DNA of 12,835 nt from an uncultured Lachnospiraceae bacterium. Lineage in GTDB: Bacteria; Bacillota; Clostridia; Lachnospirales; Lachnospiraceae. Positions 1 to 6,845 of the stretch are shown piece after piece. A program made the translations under genes and the position numbers. Below the pieces are notes generated by a model. The model worked only from the letters and a program-made list of their open reading frames with translations. It had not been told where the DNA came from and did no database searches. The stretch spans positions 1 to 12,835 of the forward strand of contig CAMNQN010000083.1 in assembly GCA_946549155.1 (NCBI GenBank), given 5' to 3'. The first letter of the stretch is position 1, and each line of letters begins with the position of its first letter.

Positions 1-36
1 GCCAGCTCTCCCGAAATTTTCGTCCGGCCCCGTCTT

Positions 37-68
37 TTCCTGCGTCCTCTTCCTTAACAAAACACAAA
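37..68. repeat. Left arm of window-flanking inverted repeat
   Basis: Read on the minus strand, this segment holds TTTGTGTTTTGTTAA, a 5-nt variable spacer, then AGGACGCAGGAA. The same two blocks with the same 5-nt spacing occur on the plus strand at 12778-12809, giving 28 of 32 identical positions. Weaker similarity continues outward towards the window edge (GCCG-rich stretch), so the repeat probably extends beyond base 1. The two copies face away from each other and enclose all the genes. They could be ends of an inserted unit, copies of a dispersed intergenic repeat, or related leaders of two outward-facing genes; the window does not decide. Confidence 0.7.
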
Positions 69-101
69 GAACATCGGCATATCCCGGAAGCGGGAAAAGC
101 G

Positions 102-130
102 ATGACAATTTGTTTTAAATGTGTTATGAT
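102..130 (+). promoter_or_regulatory. Sigma-A-type promoter for the ACT-domain gene
   Basis: ATGACA (102-107) is separated by 17 nt from TATGAT (125-130). Each hexamer matches the TTGACA/TATAAT consensus at five of six positions with ideal spacing. Transcription would start near base 137, giving a leader of about 60 nt before the ATG at 196. Confidence 0.55.
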
Positions 131-195
131 GGATGCTGTGATAAGAAACAGGGAACCATGAAAGTACGCAGAACATAGCATTGAGGAGGCACATT

Positions 196-600
196 ATGTT
201 AAAACAGTTATCAATTTTTGGAGAAAACAGCAGAGGCACCATGCAGAAAATCACAGCGATTCTTCAGCAGGAGGAAATCAATATCTGGGGGTCAGTGACC
301 AATGACAGCGCGGAGTATGGGATTATCCGCATGGTGGTATCGGATCCGGAGCGGGCGATGGAGACCCTGACGGGGGCCGGTTATCTTTGCCGCCTTACGG
401 ATGTGATGGGCATTGAGGTGGAAGATGAGGTGGGAAACCTGAATAAGCTGTTGCTGGCGCTTTCGGACAGTAATATTAATGTGAACTATATTTACCTCTC
501 CTTCAACCGTGCTTCCGGAAAGCCGGTGCTGGTACTTCACACGGAGGATATCTGGGAAGCGGAGGAGTGTATTGCTGCCAAGGGCTTTTCTGCGCTGTAG
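196..600 (+). CDS. Tandem ACT-domain protein
   Basis: A small soluble protein of 134 residues made of two ACT-like repeats, roughly residues 1-70 and 72-134. The first begins LKQLSIFGENSRG and continues into ITAILQQEEINI, the usual strand-loop-helix start of an ACT fold; the second holds LNKLLLALSDSNINVNYIY. ACT domains bind amino acids or similar small ligands and control enzymes or regulators. This free-standing two-ACT form carries no catalytic or DNA-binding domain, so a sensory role is likely but its partner is unknown. The ATG at 196 is chosen over an in-frame TTG at 181 because GAGGAGG (183-189) lies 6 nt before it. The acyltransferase gene follows about 40 nt downstream on the same strand and is probably cotranscribed. 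No link to the sugar-acid genes is visible. Confidence 0.85.
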   Translation: MLKQLSIFGENSRGTMQKITAILQQEEINIWGSVTNDSAEYGIIRMVVSDPERAMETLTGAGYLCRLTDVMGIEVEDEVGNLNKLLLALSDSNINVNYIYLSFNRASGKPVLVLHTEDIWEAEECIAAKGFSAL

Positions 601-639
601 GAAGGTAGGTACCGGAAAATCGGGCGGGAGATGATAAGG

Positions 640-1758
640 ATGGAAAAGGGCGGGGCCGCGGCAGGACGGGCGGTGGAAAATGCGGGAAGAAATTATGGCC
701 TGGATCTGCTTCGGATATTGAGTATGTTTTTTATTGTAAATCTGCACGTGCTGGGGCAGGGCGGAGCTATGGCGCGGATATCCTCCAGACCGCAGACCTA
801 CTATGCGGTGTGGTTTGTGGAGACCTGCGCTTACTGTGCGGTGGATCTCTACGGAATGCTGTCCGGCTATGTGGGAGTGGACAGTAAGTACCGTCCTGCC
901 CGCATCCTGGAGCTGTGGGCCCAGGTGTTCTTTTACTCAGCGGGTATTACGCTGCTGTACTGGATTTTTGCGCCGGGCCTTCTGGAAGAGGACAGCCTCT
1001 GGAAGGCTGTATTTCCAGTGAGCTGGAAAACTTACTGGTATTTCAGTTCCTACGTGGGTGTTTTCGTTCTGATGCCCTACCTGAATAAAATGATAAACAG
1101 CCTGTCCCGGAGGGAGATTAGGAGGCTGGCGGTCACGCTGTTTTTGGTGTTTTCTGTGGGTACGGCGCTGCCGAAGGTAAACGGTTCTGATTTTTTGCAG
1201 TTAATCGGAGGCTACAGCTTTGCCTGGCTGCTGATTTTGTATCTGTTTGGCGCCTGCCTGAAAAAGATGGAGCTTCGGCGCTGGAGGAGGCGGTGGTATC
1301 TGCTTTCTTATTTTGGACTGGTGTCCTTTTCCTGGATTTTTAAAATTGTGGTGGAGAATTATACCAGAGCGGTGTACGGGGAGGCGAAATATGGCAGGCT
1401 GTTTACCGGCTATTGCGCGCCCACCATTTTCCTTGCAGCCGTCTGCCTTTTTTTGATCTTTGAACGGCTGGAAATTCGCAGTGAAAGCAAAAGGCGCTGG
1501 ATCGCCTGGAGCTCGCCCCTGGCCTTTTCCGTCTATCTGATTCACACACAGCCCCTGATCTGGTCCAACATCCTGAAAGGGGCGTTCGGCCCAATCGCCT
1601 ACTGGCCTCCTTACGGGGCTGTGCCTGCGGTGCTGCTGGCTGCGGCGCTGATTTATCTTGTGTGCAGTCTGATTGACGGGGGGCGGCGGTGGCTGTTTGG
1701 CAGGCTGAAGGTGAGAAAATGGACAGAACAGATTGTCAGGAAGATAGGAAGCGTCTAA
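640..1758 (+). CDS. Membrane acyltransferase, acyltransferase-3 family
   Basis: An integral membrane protein of 372 residues with about ten hydrophobic segments. It opens with the family hallmark NYGLDLLRILSMFFIVNLHV, which contains the conserved Arg25 and His36 expected at the active site. A YWYFSSYVGVFVLMPYLN segment is typical of the WecH/COG3274 branch. Members move acetyl or other acyl groups from cytoplasmic donors to sugars on surface polysaccharides, lipid-linked glycans or peptidoglycan; the acceptor cannot be read from the sequence. The second ATG (640) is preferred to the one at 631 because GGGAG (626-630) lies 9 nt from it but abuts the first. The length is normal, with no sign of truncation. 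The gene ends just before a long hairpin and converges on kdgK. Confidence 0.85.
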   Translation: MEKGGAAAGRAVENAGRNYGLDLLRILSMFFIVNLHVLGQGGAMARISSRPQTYYAVWFVETCAYCAVDLYGMLSGYVGVDSKYRPARILELWAQVFFYSAGITLLYWIFAPGLLEEDSLWKAVFPVSWKTYWYFSSYVGVFVLMPYLNKMINSLSRREIRRLAVTLFLVFSVGTALPKVNGSDFLQLIGGYSFAWLLILYLFGACLKKMELRRWRRRWYLLSYFGLVSFSWIFKIVVENYTRAVYGEAKYGRLFTGYCAPTIFLAAVCLFLIFERLEIRSESKRRWIAWSSPLAFSVYLIHTQPLIWSNILKGAFGPIAYWPPYGAVPAVLLAAALIYLVCSLIDGGRRWLFGRLKVRKWTEQIVRKIGSV

Positions 1759-1765
1759 TCTTGAA

Positions 1766-1951
1766 AGACAGAAGTGGATGCCGCAAAAGGGACGGAGGGC
1801 GTTACTGATATCCTGTGTTCACCTGGTCCTTCTGACACCTGTCCGCAATACACGGATTTTATCCGCGTTTTCGGACAGATGTCTCGGACATGTGTACATT
1901 TGGATATTCAGTAACGCTCCCCGTCCCTTTTGAGACCGCCTCTTCTGATCT
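1766..1951. repeat. Long imperfect hairpin between convergent genes
   Basis: Almost the whole space between the acyltransferase and kdgK is one interrupted palindrome centred on about base 1859. The best block pairs 1785-1813 with 1902-1931 and includes AAAAGGGACGG and GCGTTACTGA. CTGTCCG (1839-1845) pairs with CGGACAG (1872-1878). The tip is CGGAT-TTT-ATCCG (1853-1865). An outer, more eroded block begins AGACAGAAG on the left. No T-tract follows on either strand, so it is not a standard intrinsic terminator, though it could stop or separate both converging transcripts. A full-length palindrome of about 186 bp also fits a non-autonomous mobile element (MITE) or a structured RNA. No reading frame inside it looks real. 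Confidence 0.75.
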
Positions 1952-1972
1952 ATGGCGCTTCTTTATTATGGA

Positions 1973-2998
1973 TTATCTCTGCACACGTCCGGAAGCGTTT
2001 CCGGCGGCCAGCGCTTTCACCTCGTCCACGCTCATCAGGTTGAAGTCATGCTCGATGGTGTGCTTTAAGCAGGATGCGGCTACCGCGTAGTTGATGGCAT
2101 CCTGGGTGCTGTAGCCGTTTGCAAGAGAGTAGATCAGGCCGCCTCCGAAGGAGTCGCCGCCGCCCACGCGATCCACGATGTGAATCAGGTATTCCGGCGA
2201 GAAGCAGGCCTGTTGTCCATCGTAGAGCATACCCGCCCATTTATTGTCGGTGGCGGAGATGCTGCTTCTTAAGGTAATGGCCACGTAGGAGCAGCCGAAG
2301 CGATCCTTTAACTGTCTGGCCACGTCGATGTAGCCTTCCTTGTTGAGGGTACCGCTCTCGATATCGGTGCCGGTGGCGCGGATACCGAATACGTCCGCCG
2401 CATCCTCCTCATTGGCGATGCATACGTCTACGTAGGGCATCAGTTTTGCCATGGTTTCGCCGGCCTGTTCTCTGGTCCACAGTTTCTTTCTGTAGTTCAG
2501 GTCACAGCTTACCTTTATGCCCTTTTCTTTGCAGACCTTCAGAGCGTCCAGGCAGATTTCCGGATTTTCCCCGCCCAGCGCGGGGGTGATGCCGGTGAAA
2601 TGGAACCAGTCTGCTCCCTTCAGGATGGTTTCCCAGTCAAAATCTTCTCTTTTCGCCAGAGCGATGGAGGAGCCGGCGCGGTCATAGATGACCTTGGAAG
2701 CTCTCTGAGAAGCGCCTTTTTCCACGAAGTAGATGCCCAGACGGGGGCCGCCCCAGGCTACGCCGCTGCAGTCCACACCGAACCGGCGCAGCTCATTCAC
2801 TGCGCTCTGTCCCAGCTCATTTTTCGGAAGCTTGGTGACAAAAGCCGCGTCCATACCATAATTTGCCAGAGAAACGGATACGTTGGCCTCGCCGCCGGCG
2901 TAGGAGGCTTCAAATTTCTGGGCCTGTACAAATCTTAAGTATCCTTCCGGGTTCAGACGCATCATGATTTCACCAAAACATACAATTCTTTTTGCCAT
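1973..2998 (-). CDS. kdgK: 2-keto-3-deoxy-sugar-acid kinase (PfkB family)
   Basis: A soluble PfkB/ribokinase-fold kinase of 341 residues that phosphorylates 2-keto-3-deoxygluconate (or the galacto epimer) with ATP to the 6-phosphate used by the aldolase. Visible features are the N-terminal GEIMMRLNP, GGEANVSVSLANYG (35-48), DLNYRKKLW (166-174), typical of KdgK, and the C-terminal DRVGGGDSFGGG with catalytic Asp282. The glycine motif reads GGGDSF rather than the common GAGDSF. The ATG at 2998 is chosen over 3004 because GAGGAG (3006-3011) lies 7 nt before it and only 1 nt before the other. It is the last gene of the leftward operon, 53 nt after the aldolase gene. Galactonate clusters of E. coli type use DgoK, an unrelated kinase, so this is a functional substitute. 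Confidence 0.9.
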   Translation of the reverse strand: MAKRIVCFGEIMMRLNPEGYLRFVQAQKFEASYAGGEANVSVSLANYGMDAAFVTKLPKNELGQSAVNELRRFGVDCSGVAWGGPRLGIYFVEKGASQRASKVIYDRAGSSIALAKREDFDWETILKGADWFHFTGITPALGGENPEICLDALKVCKEKGIKVSCDLNYRKKLWTREQAGETMAKLMPYVDVCIANEEDAADVFGIRATGTDIESGTLNKEGYIDVARQLKDRFGCSYVAITLRSSISATDNKWAGMLYDGQQACFSPEYLIHIVDRVGGGDSFGGGLIYSLANGYSTQDAINYAVAASCLKHTIEHDFNLMSVDEVKALAAGNASGRVQR

Positions 2999-3051
2999 TT
3001 TCATTCTCCTCGTATAAAATTATTTGATTTTTCGAATTAATCAGCGTTTCC

Positions 3052-3702
3052 TTAGATATTCGCGTTTTTAACCAGGGCGGCGGCTACTTCTGTGATCTTA
3101 TCGTATTCGCCGGCAGCGATCCAGTTTTTGTTGGTCAGGTTTCCGCCCACGCCTGCACCCACGGCGCCGGCCTTCATAAAGTCGGCGATGTTATCCGGAT
3201 TTACCCCGCCCACAGCCAGAAGGGGGATATGGCTTAAGGGAGCTTTCAGGGCCTTCAGATAGGAAGCACCCAGGTCGCCGATGGGGAATACTTTTACAAA
3301 GCTGGCTCCCGCGTTATAGGCGGTCACGATCTCAGAGGGGGTCATGGCCCCCGGCATGGATACCAGGCCCAGCTCTACGGTTTTTTTGATGATTTCCACA
3401 TCTACGCTGGGGGAAATGATATACTGCGCGCCTGCGTCGGCGGCCATCTGAAGCTGCTCCAGGGTGATGACGGTGCCGGCCCCTGCCAGTACCTTACCCT
3501 GGAATTTTTCCCGGATGGCGCGGATGGCTTCCGCGGTTTTGTAGAATTCGTCGGGCTTTGCCTGGTTAAAGGTTACCTCGATCATGTTGATGCCTCCGGC
3601 ATAGAAAGCTTCCGCCAGCTTTACGCAGATATCCGGCTCCATGCCGCGGATGATGGCAATGATCTTTTTTTCAAGTACGTTCTGAATAACCTGTTCCTTC
3701 AT
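3052..3702 (-). CDS. eda: KDPG / KDPGal aldolase
   Basis: A class I aldolase of 216 residues, close to the 213 of E. coli Eda, forming a single TIM barrel that normally assembles as a trimer. It splits 2-keto-3-deoxy-6-phosphogluconate or -galactonate into pyruvate and glyceraldehyde-3-phosphate. The Schiff-base lysine is Lys137 in FVKVFP and the catalytic glutamate is Glu42 in IEVTF. AGAGTVIT (74-81), ISPSVD (96-101), PGAMTPSE (117-124) and AVGGV (163-167) complete the family pattern. The start at 3702 has AGGAGG (3713-3718) 10 nt upstream; an in-frame GTG at 3726 would overlap the dehydratase stop and has no such site. The gene begins 17 nt after dgoD. KDPG (eda) and KDPGal (dgoA) aldolases cannot be separated from sequence alone; the dgoD neighbour suggests the galacto substrate is used. 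Confidence 0.92.
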   Translation of the reverse strand: MKEQVIQNVLEKKIIAIIRGMEPDICVKLAEAFYAGGINMIEVTFNQAKPDEFYKTAEAIRAIREKFQGKVLAGAGTVITLEQLQMAADAGAQYIISPSVDVEIIKKTVELGLVSMPGAMTPSEIVTAYNAGASFVKVFPIGDLGASYLKALKAPLSHIPLLAVGGVNPDNIADFMKAGAVGAGVGGNLTNKNWIAAGEYDKITEVAAALVKNANI

Positions 3703-3719
3703 TATATATAATCCTCCTA

Positions 3720-4868
3720 TTACCACTCGGCGATGGAACCGTCTTTATGACGCCATACCGGGTTTTTCCAGTTGTGAGGAGTCTCGTTCTCCTCCAGTAC
3801 CAGCTCCTTGTTTACATCTACCCCCAGGCCGGGAAGCTTGGGAAGATTTACATAGCCGTCGATGAAATCGAAATCGGATTTATTCTTCACATAGTCCAGA
3901 ACGGTCTTTCCCACATTATAATGGATGCCCATGCTCTGTTCCTGGATCACCGCATTGTAGCAGGTAGCGTCCACATTCAGGCAGCTTGCCAGCGCGATGG
4001 GGCCAAGGGGGCAGTGGGGGGCTAAAGCCACGTCGTAGGCTTCCGCCATGGAACCGATCTTCTTCACCTCTGTGAGGCCGCCGGCATGGCTTAAGTCGGG
4101 CTGGACGATATCCACGCCGCCGATCTGCAGCAGGCGCTTGAAGTCATAGCGGCTGAACAGGCGTTCGCCGGTGGCGATGGGGATGTTGCAGGCTGCTGCG
4201 ATTTCCGGAAATACTTCCATATTTTCACACAGCACCGGCTCCTCGATAAACATGGGATCAAATTCTTCCAGCTTCTTGGCCAGGATCTTCGCCATGGGTT
4301 TGTGAACCCGTCCGTGGAAGTCGATGGCGATGCCGAAATACTTGCCGCAGGATTCCCGGATAGCGGCCACCCGCTCCAGTACGGCGTCTACCTTATCATA
4401 GGTGTCCACCATCTGAAGCTCCTCGGTGGCGTTCATTTTGATGGCGGTGAAGCCCTCGTTTTTCTTTGCCAGGGCTGCTGCGCCCACATCGCTGGGACGG
4501 TCTCCGCCGATCCAGCTGTAAACCTTCATTTTTGTATGGCAGGCTCCGCCCATCAGATCGTAAACCGGCGCGTTGTAATATTTGCCCTTGATATCCCAGA
4601 GCGCCTGATCAATCCCGGAGATGGCGCTCATGAGCACGCCTCCTCCGCGGTAGAAGCCTGCCCGGTACAGAGTGCTCCAGATGTCCTCAATGTTGGCGGG
4701 ATTGGCTCCGATTAAATAATCCTTCATTTCCTCCACGCAGTTTAAGACTGCTCTGCAGTGTCCCTCCAGGACTGCTTCGCCCCAGCCGGAAAAACCGTCG
4801 TCGGTGATGATCTCTACGAATCCCCAGCGCGGACGCACATAATAGGTATTGACTTCTGTGATTTTCAT
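3720..4868 (-). CDS. dgoD: D-galactonate dehydratase (enolase superfamily)
   Basis: A protein of 382 residues, the same length as E. coli DgoD and collinear with it as I remember that sequence. It dehydrates D-galactonate to 2-keto-3-deoxygalactonate, the first step of the De Ley-Doudoroff pathway. The residues are all present at the E. coli numbers: Mg ligands Asp183, Glu209 and Glu235, and acid/base histidines His185 (DFHGR) and His285 (APHCPLGP). Other shared stretches are YRAGFYRGGG, GIDQALWDIKGK, FIEEPVL, QPDLSHAGG and QEQSMGIHYN. This full match argues against a mandelate racemase, mannonate or gluconate dehydratase relative. The start has AAGGAG (4877-4882) 8 nt upstream. It is the first gene of the leftward operon, divergent from the symporter, with an operator candidate 45 bp upstream of the start. 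Confidence 0.95.
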   Translation of the reverse strand: MKITEVNTYYVRPRWGFVEIITDDGFSGWGEAVLEGHCRAVLNCVEEMKDYLIGANPANIEDIWSTLYRAGFYRGGGVLMSAISGIDQALWDIKGKYYNAPVYDLMGGACHTKMKVYSWIGGDRPSDVGAAALAKKNEGFTAIKMNATEELQMVDTYDKVDAVLERVAAIRESCGKYFGIAIDFHGRVHKPMAKILAKKLEEFDPMFIEEPVLCENMEVFPEIAAACNIPIATGERLFSRYDFKRLLQIGGVDIVQPDLSHAGGLTEVKKIGSMAEAYDVALAPHCPLGPIALASCLNVDATCYNAVIQEQSMGIHYNVGKTVLDYVKNKSDFDFIDGYVNLPKLPGLGVDVNKELVLEENETPHNWKNPVWRHKDGSIAEW

Positions 4869-4912
4869 AGTCTTTTCTCCTTATAAAATATTTGCCGCAG
4901 CCTTTTAAAATG

Positions 4913-4923
4913 TTGTCATACAA
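4913..4923. promoter_or_regulatory. Candidate GntR/FadR-type operator, dgoD side
   Basis: TTGTCATACAA is a TTGT-N3-ACAA inverted repeat that fits the TNGTNNNACNA pattern bound by many FadR-subfamily GntR regulators. It lies 45 bp before the dgoD ATG. A FadR-subfamily regulator is encoded at 10253-10975. It resembles the site at 5158-5168, both reading WTGTCRKACAA. Confidence 0.45.
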
Positions 4924-4996
4924 ATTTAACCTGTTTTTGAAACATTTCTGGAGGCCGCCCATGGGCTGCAGGCAGCAATTAGGCCTACTACTTAAT

Positions 4997-5024
4997 AATA
5001 TACACGGATAATGGTAAATTGCAA
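4997..5024 (-). promoter_or_regulatory. Possible promoter for dgoD-eda-kdgK
   Basis: On the minus strand TTGCAA (5024-5019) is followed after 16 nt by TATATT (5002-4997). Match and spacing are acceptable but not strong. It would give a leader of about 120 nt that includes the operator candidate at 4913-4923, so repression there would work as a roadblock unless a nearer promoter is used. Confidence 0.4.
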
Positions 5025-5111
5025 ATAACAAAAATACACAAAATATAAAAGAAATATTTATGAATAATAAACAAATGTGAAAATTTTATAAAGAAAAGGA
5101 AGGGGAGAGTA

Positions 5112-5140
5112 TTGACAAAATAACAAAAAACGAATATCAT
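5112..5140 (+). promoter_or_regulatory. Strong sigma-A promoter for the symporter operon
   Basis: A perfect TTGACA (5112-5117) is spaced 17 nt from TATCAT (5135-5140) in AT-rich DNA. Transcription would start near 5147, leaving a leader of about 130 nt. An operator candidate begins 17 bp after the -10 box, well placed for repression. Confidence 0.75.
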
Positions 5141-5157
5141 AAATTTGTGGTTCGAAT

Positions 5158-5168
5158 ATGTCGGACAA
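5158..5168. promoter_or_regulatory. Candidate GntR/FadR-type operator, symporter side
   Basis: ATGTCGGACAA matches TNGTNNNACNA at every fixed position but the first and is close to the site at 4913-4923. It sits just downstream of the expected transcription start. It lies within a wider inverted repeat, ATTTGT (5143-5148) and ACAAAT (5165-5170). Confidence 0.4.
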
Positions 5169-5275
5169 ATAGAATGGCTGGCCAGCCTGAAGAAACACGA
5201 GCTGCCGGGAGCAAAAGAGAACGGCAGTGCGAAAAGAGAACAAAAGAAAATGTTCTGAAACAGGAGGTAAAAAAT

Positions 5276-6763
5276 ATGCTTGATCCTAAATATGTGCCGT
5301 TGTTTGTCGGCGGGTTCCTTGCGTACATTGCGTTGATGATCTTTGTGGGCTGGATCTCTTCCCGCGGAAAGAGCGATGGTCAGAATTTCCTTACCGGCGG
5401 AGCAAACTTGGGATTTTTCCTGATTTTCTGTACGGTAGGCGCTACGATGATTGGTACTGGTTCTTCCATGGGAGCCATCTCGAATGGATATAACGGCGGA
5501 TGGGCGGGCGCTATCTACGGCCTGGGTGCCAGCACCGGTATTTTATCCATGCTGCTTTTTGTAAAGATCCGTAAGAAAAATTTCCTTACCATGTCTGAGG
5601 AAGCCCAGTATTACTACGGCGGAAAGAAAATCGTCAGACAGGTTATGGGCTTCATGATGTTCATCATCGAGATCGTTTGGCTGGGCAATCATATGAACGG
5701 CGGTTCCAAGTACCTGGCTTACATCACCGGTCTGGACGATGTGCTCTGTAAGGTGATCACTGTGCTGGCCTTCGCTGTATATGTATTCATCGGCGGATAT
5801 ATGGCAGTGGTAGTGACCGATGCCGTACAGTTCTGTGTAATTGTAGCTGGTTTTGCACTGATTGCCATTAAGGCTATCCCGGCTGCCGGCGGTTATGCCA
5901 ACATCGCGGCTACCTTTGAAGCGGCAGGCAAACCGGGCGCTATGGGCTTCTACGGATTAGCCACCTATGGCGTGATGCCGGCTATCGCCCTTGTGCTCTC
6001 TACCTATATGGGCGTTATCGGTACTCCGACCCACCGTACCAGAATTTACACCTCCGCTAATGAAAAGACAGCGAAGAAGGCGTTCCTGACCTCCGGTACC
6101 ATGCTGTTTTTCTGGAGCTTCGTTACCGCTATCATTGGTATGAGTGCGTTTACCATTGCTACCATGAAGAATGAGACTCTGGCATCCTCCGATTACGCGT
6201 TCTCTTTCATGGCTACTCATGTACTGGGGCCGGTATTTGGTCTGCTGCTGATGATTGCGGGCCTGTCCGCGACCATGTCCTCCGGTGACTCTGATGCCAT
6301 CTCCGGTGTTACGATCCTGCTGACGGATGTATATCCCAGTGTAACCGGTAAGACGATTAAGGAAGAGGATTATCCGAAGTACTCCCGTATCGCTCTGGTA
6401 GTGACTCTGGGCGCGGCTTTCCTGATCACACTGTTTGTAAACGATGTTATTACCTATATTCAGTATGTAGTAGGTTCCCTGCTTCCGGGCGTTGCCGTAT
6501 GTATGTTCATGGGCCGTCTGTGGAAACGGGCTACCTGGCAGGGCGGACTGGCTGCCATCGGTTCCGGTACGGTATTTGGTGTTATCTACCTGCTGTCCTC
6601 CGGTGTTCAGACCTGGGTTACTTCTAATCTGGGCGGCGCTGCGGTTCCGGCTACCATTATCAGTTTGGTATTTGGAGTTGTTGTCAGCCTGATTACTCCG
6701 GAAGATACTACTCCGGAAGAAGAGCGTGCGGCGGCTGTATACGCTGCAAGACAGGGTAAATAA
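5276..6763 (+). CDS. Sodium:solute symporter (SSS family)
   Basis: An integral membrane transporter of 495 residues with about 13 hydrophobic segments, the usual SSS size. It should import an organic solute with sodium. The family signature is seen as GGYMAVVVTDAVQF (173-186), and the sodium-site helix as LSATMSSGDSDAIS (330-343). An acidic, soluble tail (TPEDTTPEEERAA) ends the protein. The ATG at 5276 has AGGAGG (5262-5267) 8 nt upstream; the frame stays open to 5147 but the predicted transcript begins there, so the extension is not coding. The gene leads the rightward operon, before the deacylase. Its substrate is therefore likely the operon's starting compound, an N-acyl amino acid or amino-sugar acid, or an aldonate. 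SSS members span sugars, acids and amino acids, so sequence alone does not settle the cargo. Confidence 0.9.
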   Translation: MLDPKYVPLFVGGFLAYIALMIFVGWISSRGKSDGQNFLTGGANLGFFLIFCTVGATMIGTGSSMGAISNGYNGGWAGAIYGLGASTGILSMLLFVKIRKKNFLTMSEEAQYYYGGKKIVRQVMGFMMFIIEIVWLGNHMNGGSKYLAYITGLDDVLCKVITVLAFAVYVFIGGYMAVVVTDAVQFCVIVAGFALIAIKAIPAAGGYANIAATFEAAGKPGAMGFYGLATYGVMPAIALVLSTYMGVIGTPTHRTRIYTSANEKTAKKAFLTSGTMLFFWSFVTAIIGMSAFTIATMKNETLASSDYAFSFMATHVLGPVFGLLLMIAGLSATMSSGDSDAISGVTILLTDVYPSVTGKTIKEEDYPKYSRIALVVTLGAAFLITLFVNDVITYIQYVVGSLLPGVAVCMFMGRLWKRATWQGGLAAIGSGTVFGVIYLLSSGVQTWVTSNLGGAAVPATIISLVFGVVVSLITPEDTTPEEERAAAVYAARQGK

Positions 6764-6800
6764 AGATGCGAATCAGTTCCTGAGACAGATTCGGATTTGA

Positions 6801-6823
6801 GAGGAGGCAGGGACTGCCTCCTC
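6801..6823 (+). terminator. Stem-loop after the symporter gene
   Basis: GAGGAGGCAG (6801-6810) and CTGCCTCCTC (6814-6823) form a perfect 10-bp stem with a 3-nt GGA loop, followed by the weak T-rich run TTCTTTG. It lies between the symporter stop and the next ribosome binding site (6834-6838). It probably acts as a leaky terminator or 3' stabiliser that lowers expression of the enzyme genes relative to the transporter. Confidence 0.6.
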
Positions 6824-6845
6824 TTCTTTGTAAAGGAGAATGACA

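Larger units (their letters stand above)
4869..5275. promoter_or_regulatory. Divergent control region, dgoD / symporter
   Basis: This 407-bp gene-free stretch separates the two operons and is mostly AT-rich. It holds a strong rightward promoter, a weaker leftward one, and two 11-bp FadR-like operator candidates, listed separately. A second, weaker leftward promoter may exist at TTTCAA-N16-TATGAC (minus strand, 4942 to 4915), whose -10 would overlap the left operator. The dgoD leader can form paired elements (GCTGC 4965-4969 with GCAGC 4972-4976, and AGGCC 4952-4956 with GGCCT 4982-4986). The symporter leader has a perfect 12-bp palindrome GGCTGGCCAGCC (5176-5187) and a stem of CTGCCG (5202-5207) with CGGCAG (5222-5227). 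No known riboswitch was recognised. Confidence 0.7.

Noticed and set aside
82..95. Small hairpin TCCCG-GAAG-CGGGA
   Set aside because: Only a 5-bp stem with no T-tract; too weak to call a terminator.
54..254. Small minus-strand open frame at the left edge
   Set aside because: It overlaps the ACT-gene promoter and the start of that gene, has no good ribosome binding site, and encodes no recognisable protein.
1890..2090. Small plus-strand open frame of 66 codons
   Set aside because: Half is in the long hairpin and half is antisense to the kdgK end; no ribosome binding site or family resemblance.
4932..4944. Catabolite-response-like palindrome TGTTTTTGAAACA
   Set aside because: It is a clean 13-bp inverted repeat near dgoD, but it lacks the central CG and the 14-bp spacing of cre sites, so a CcpA site cannot be supported.
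5147..5275. 43-residue N-terminal extension of the symporter
   Set aside because: The frame is open, but the translation is charged and non-hydrophobic, the predicted transcript starts at about 5147, and a perfect AGGAGG precedes the ATG at 5276.
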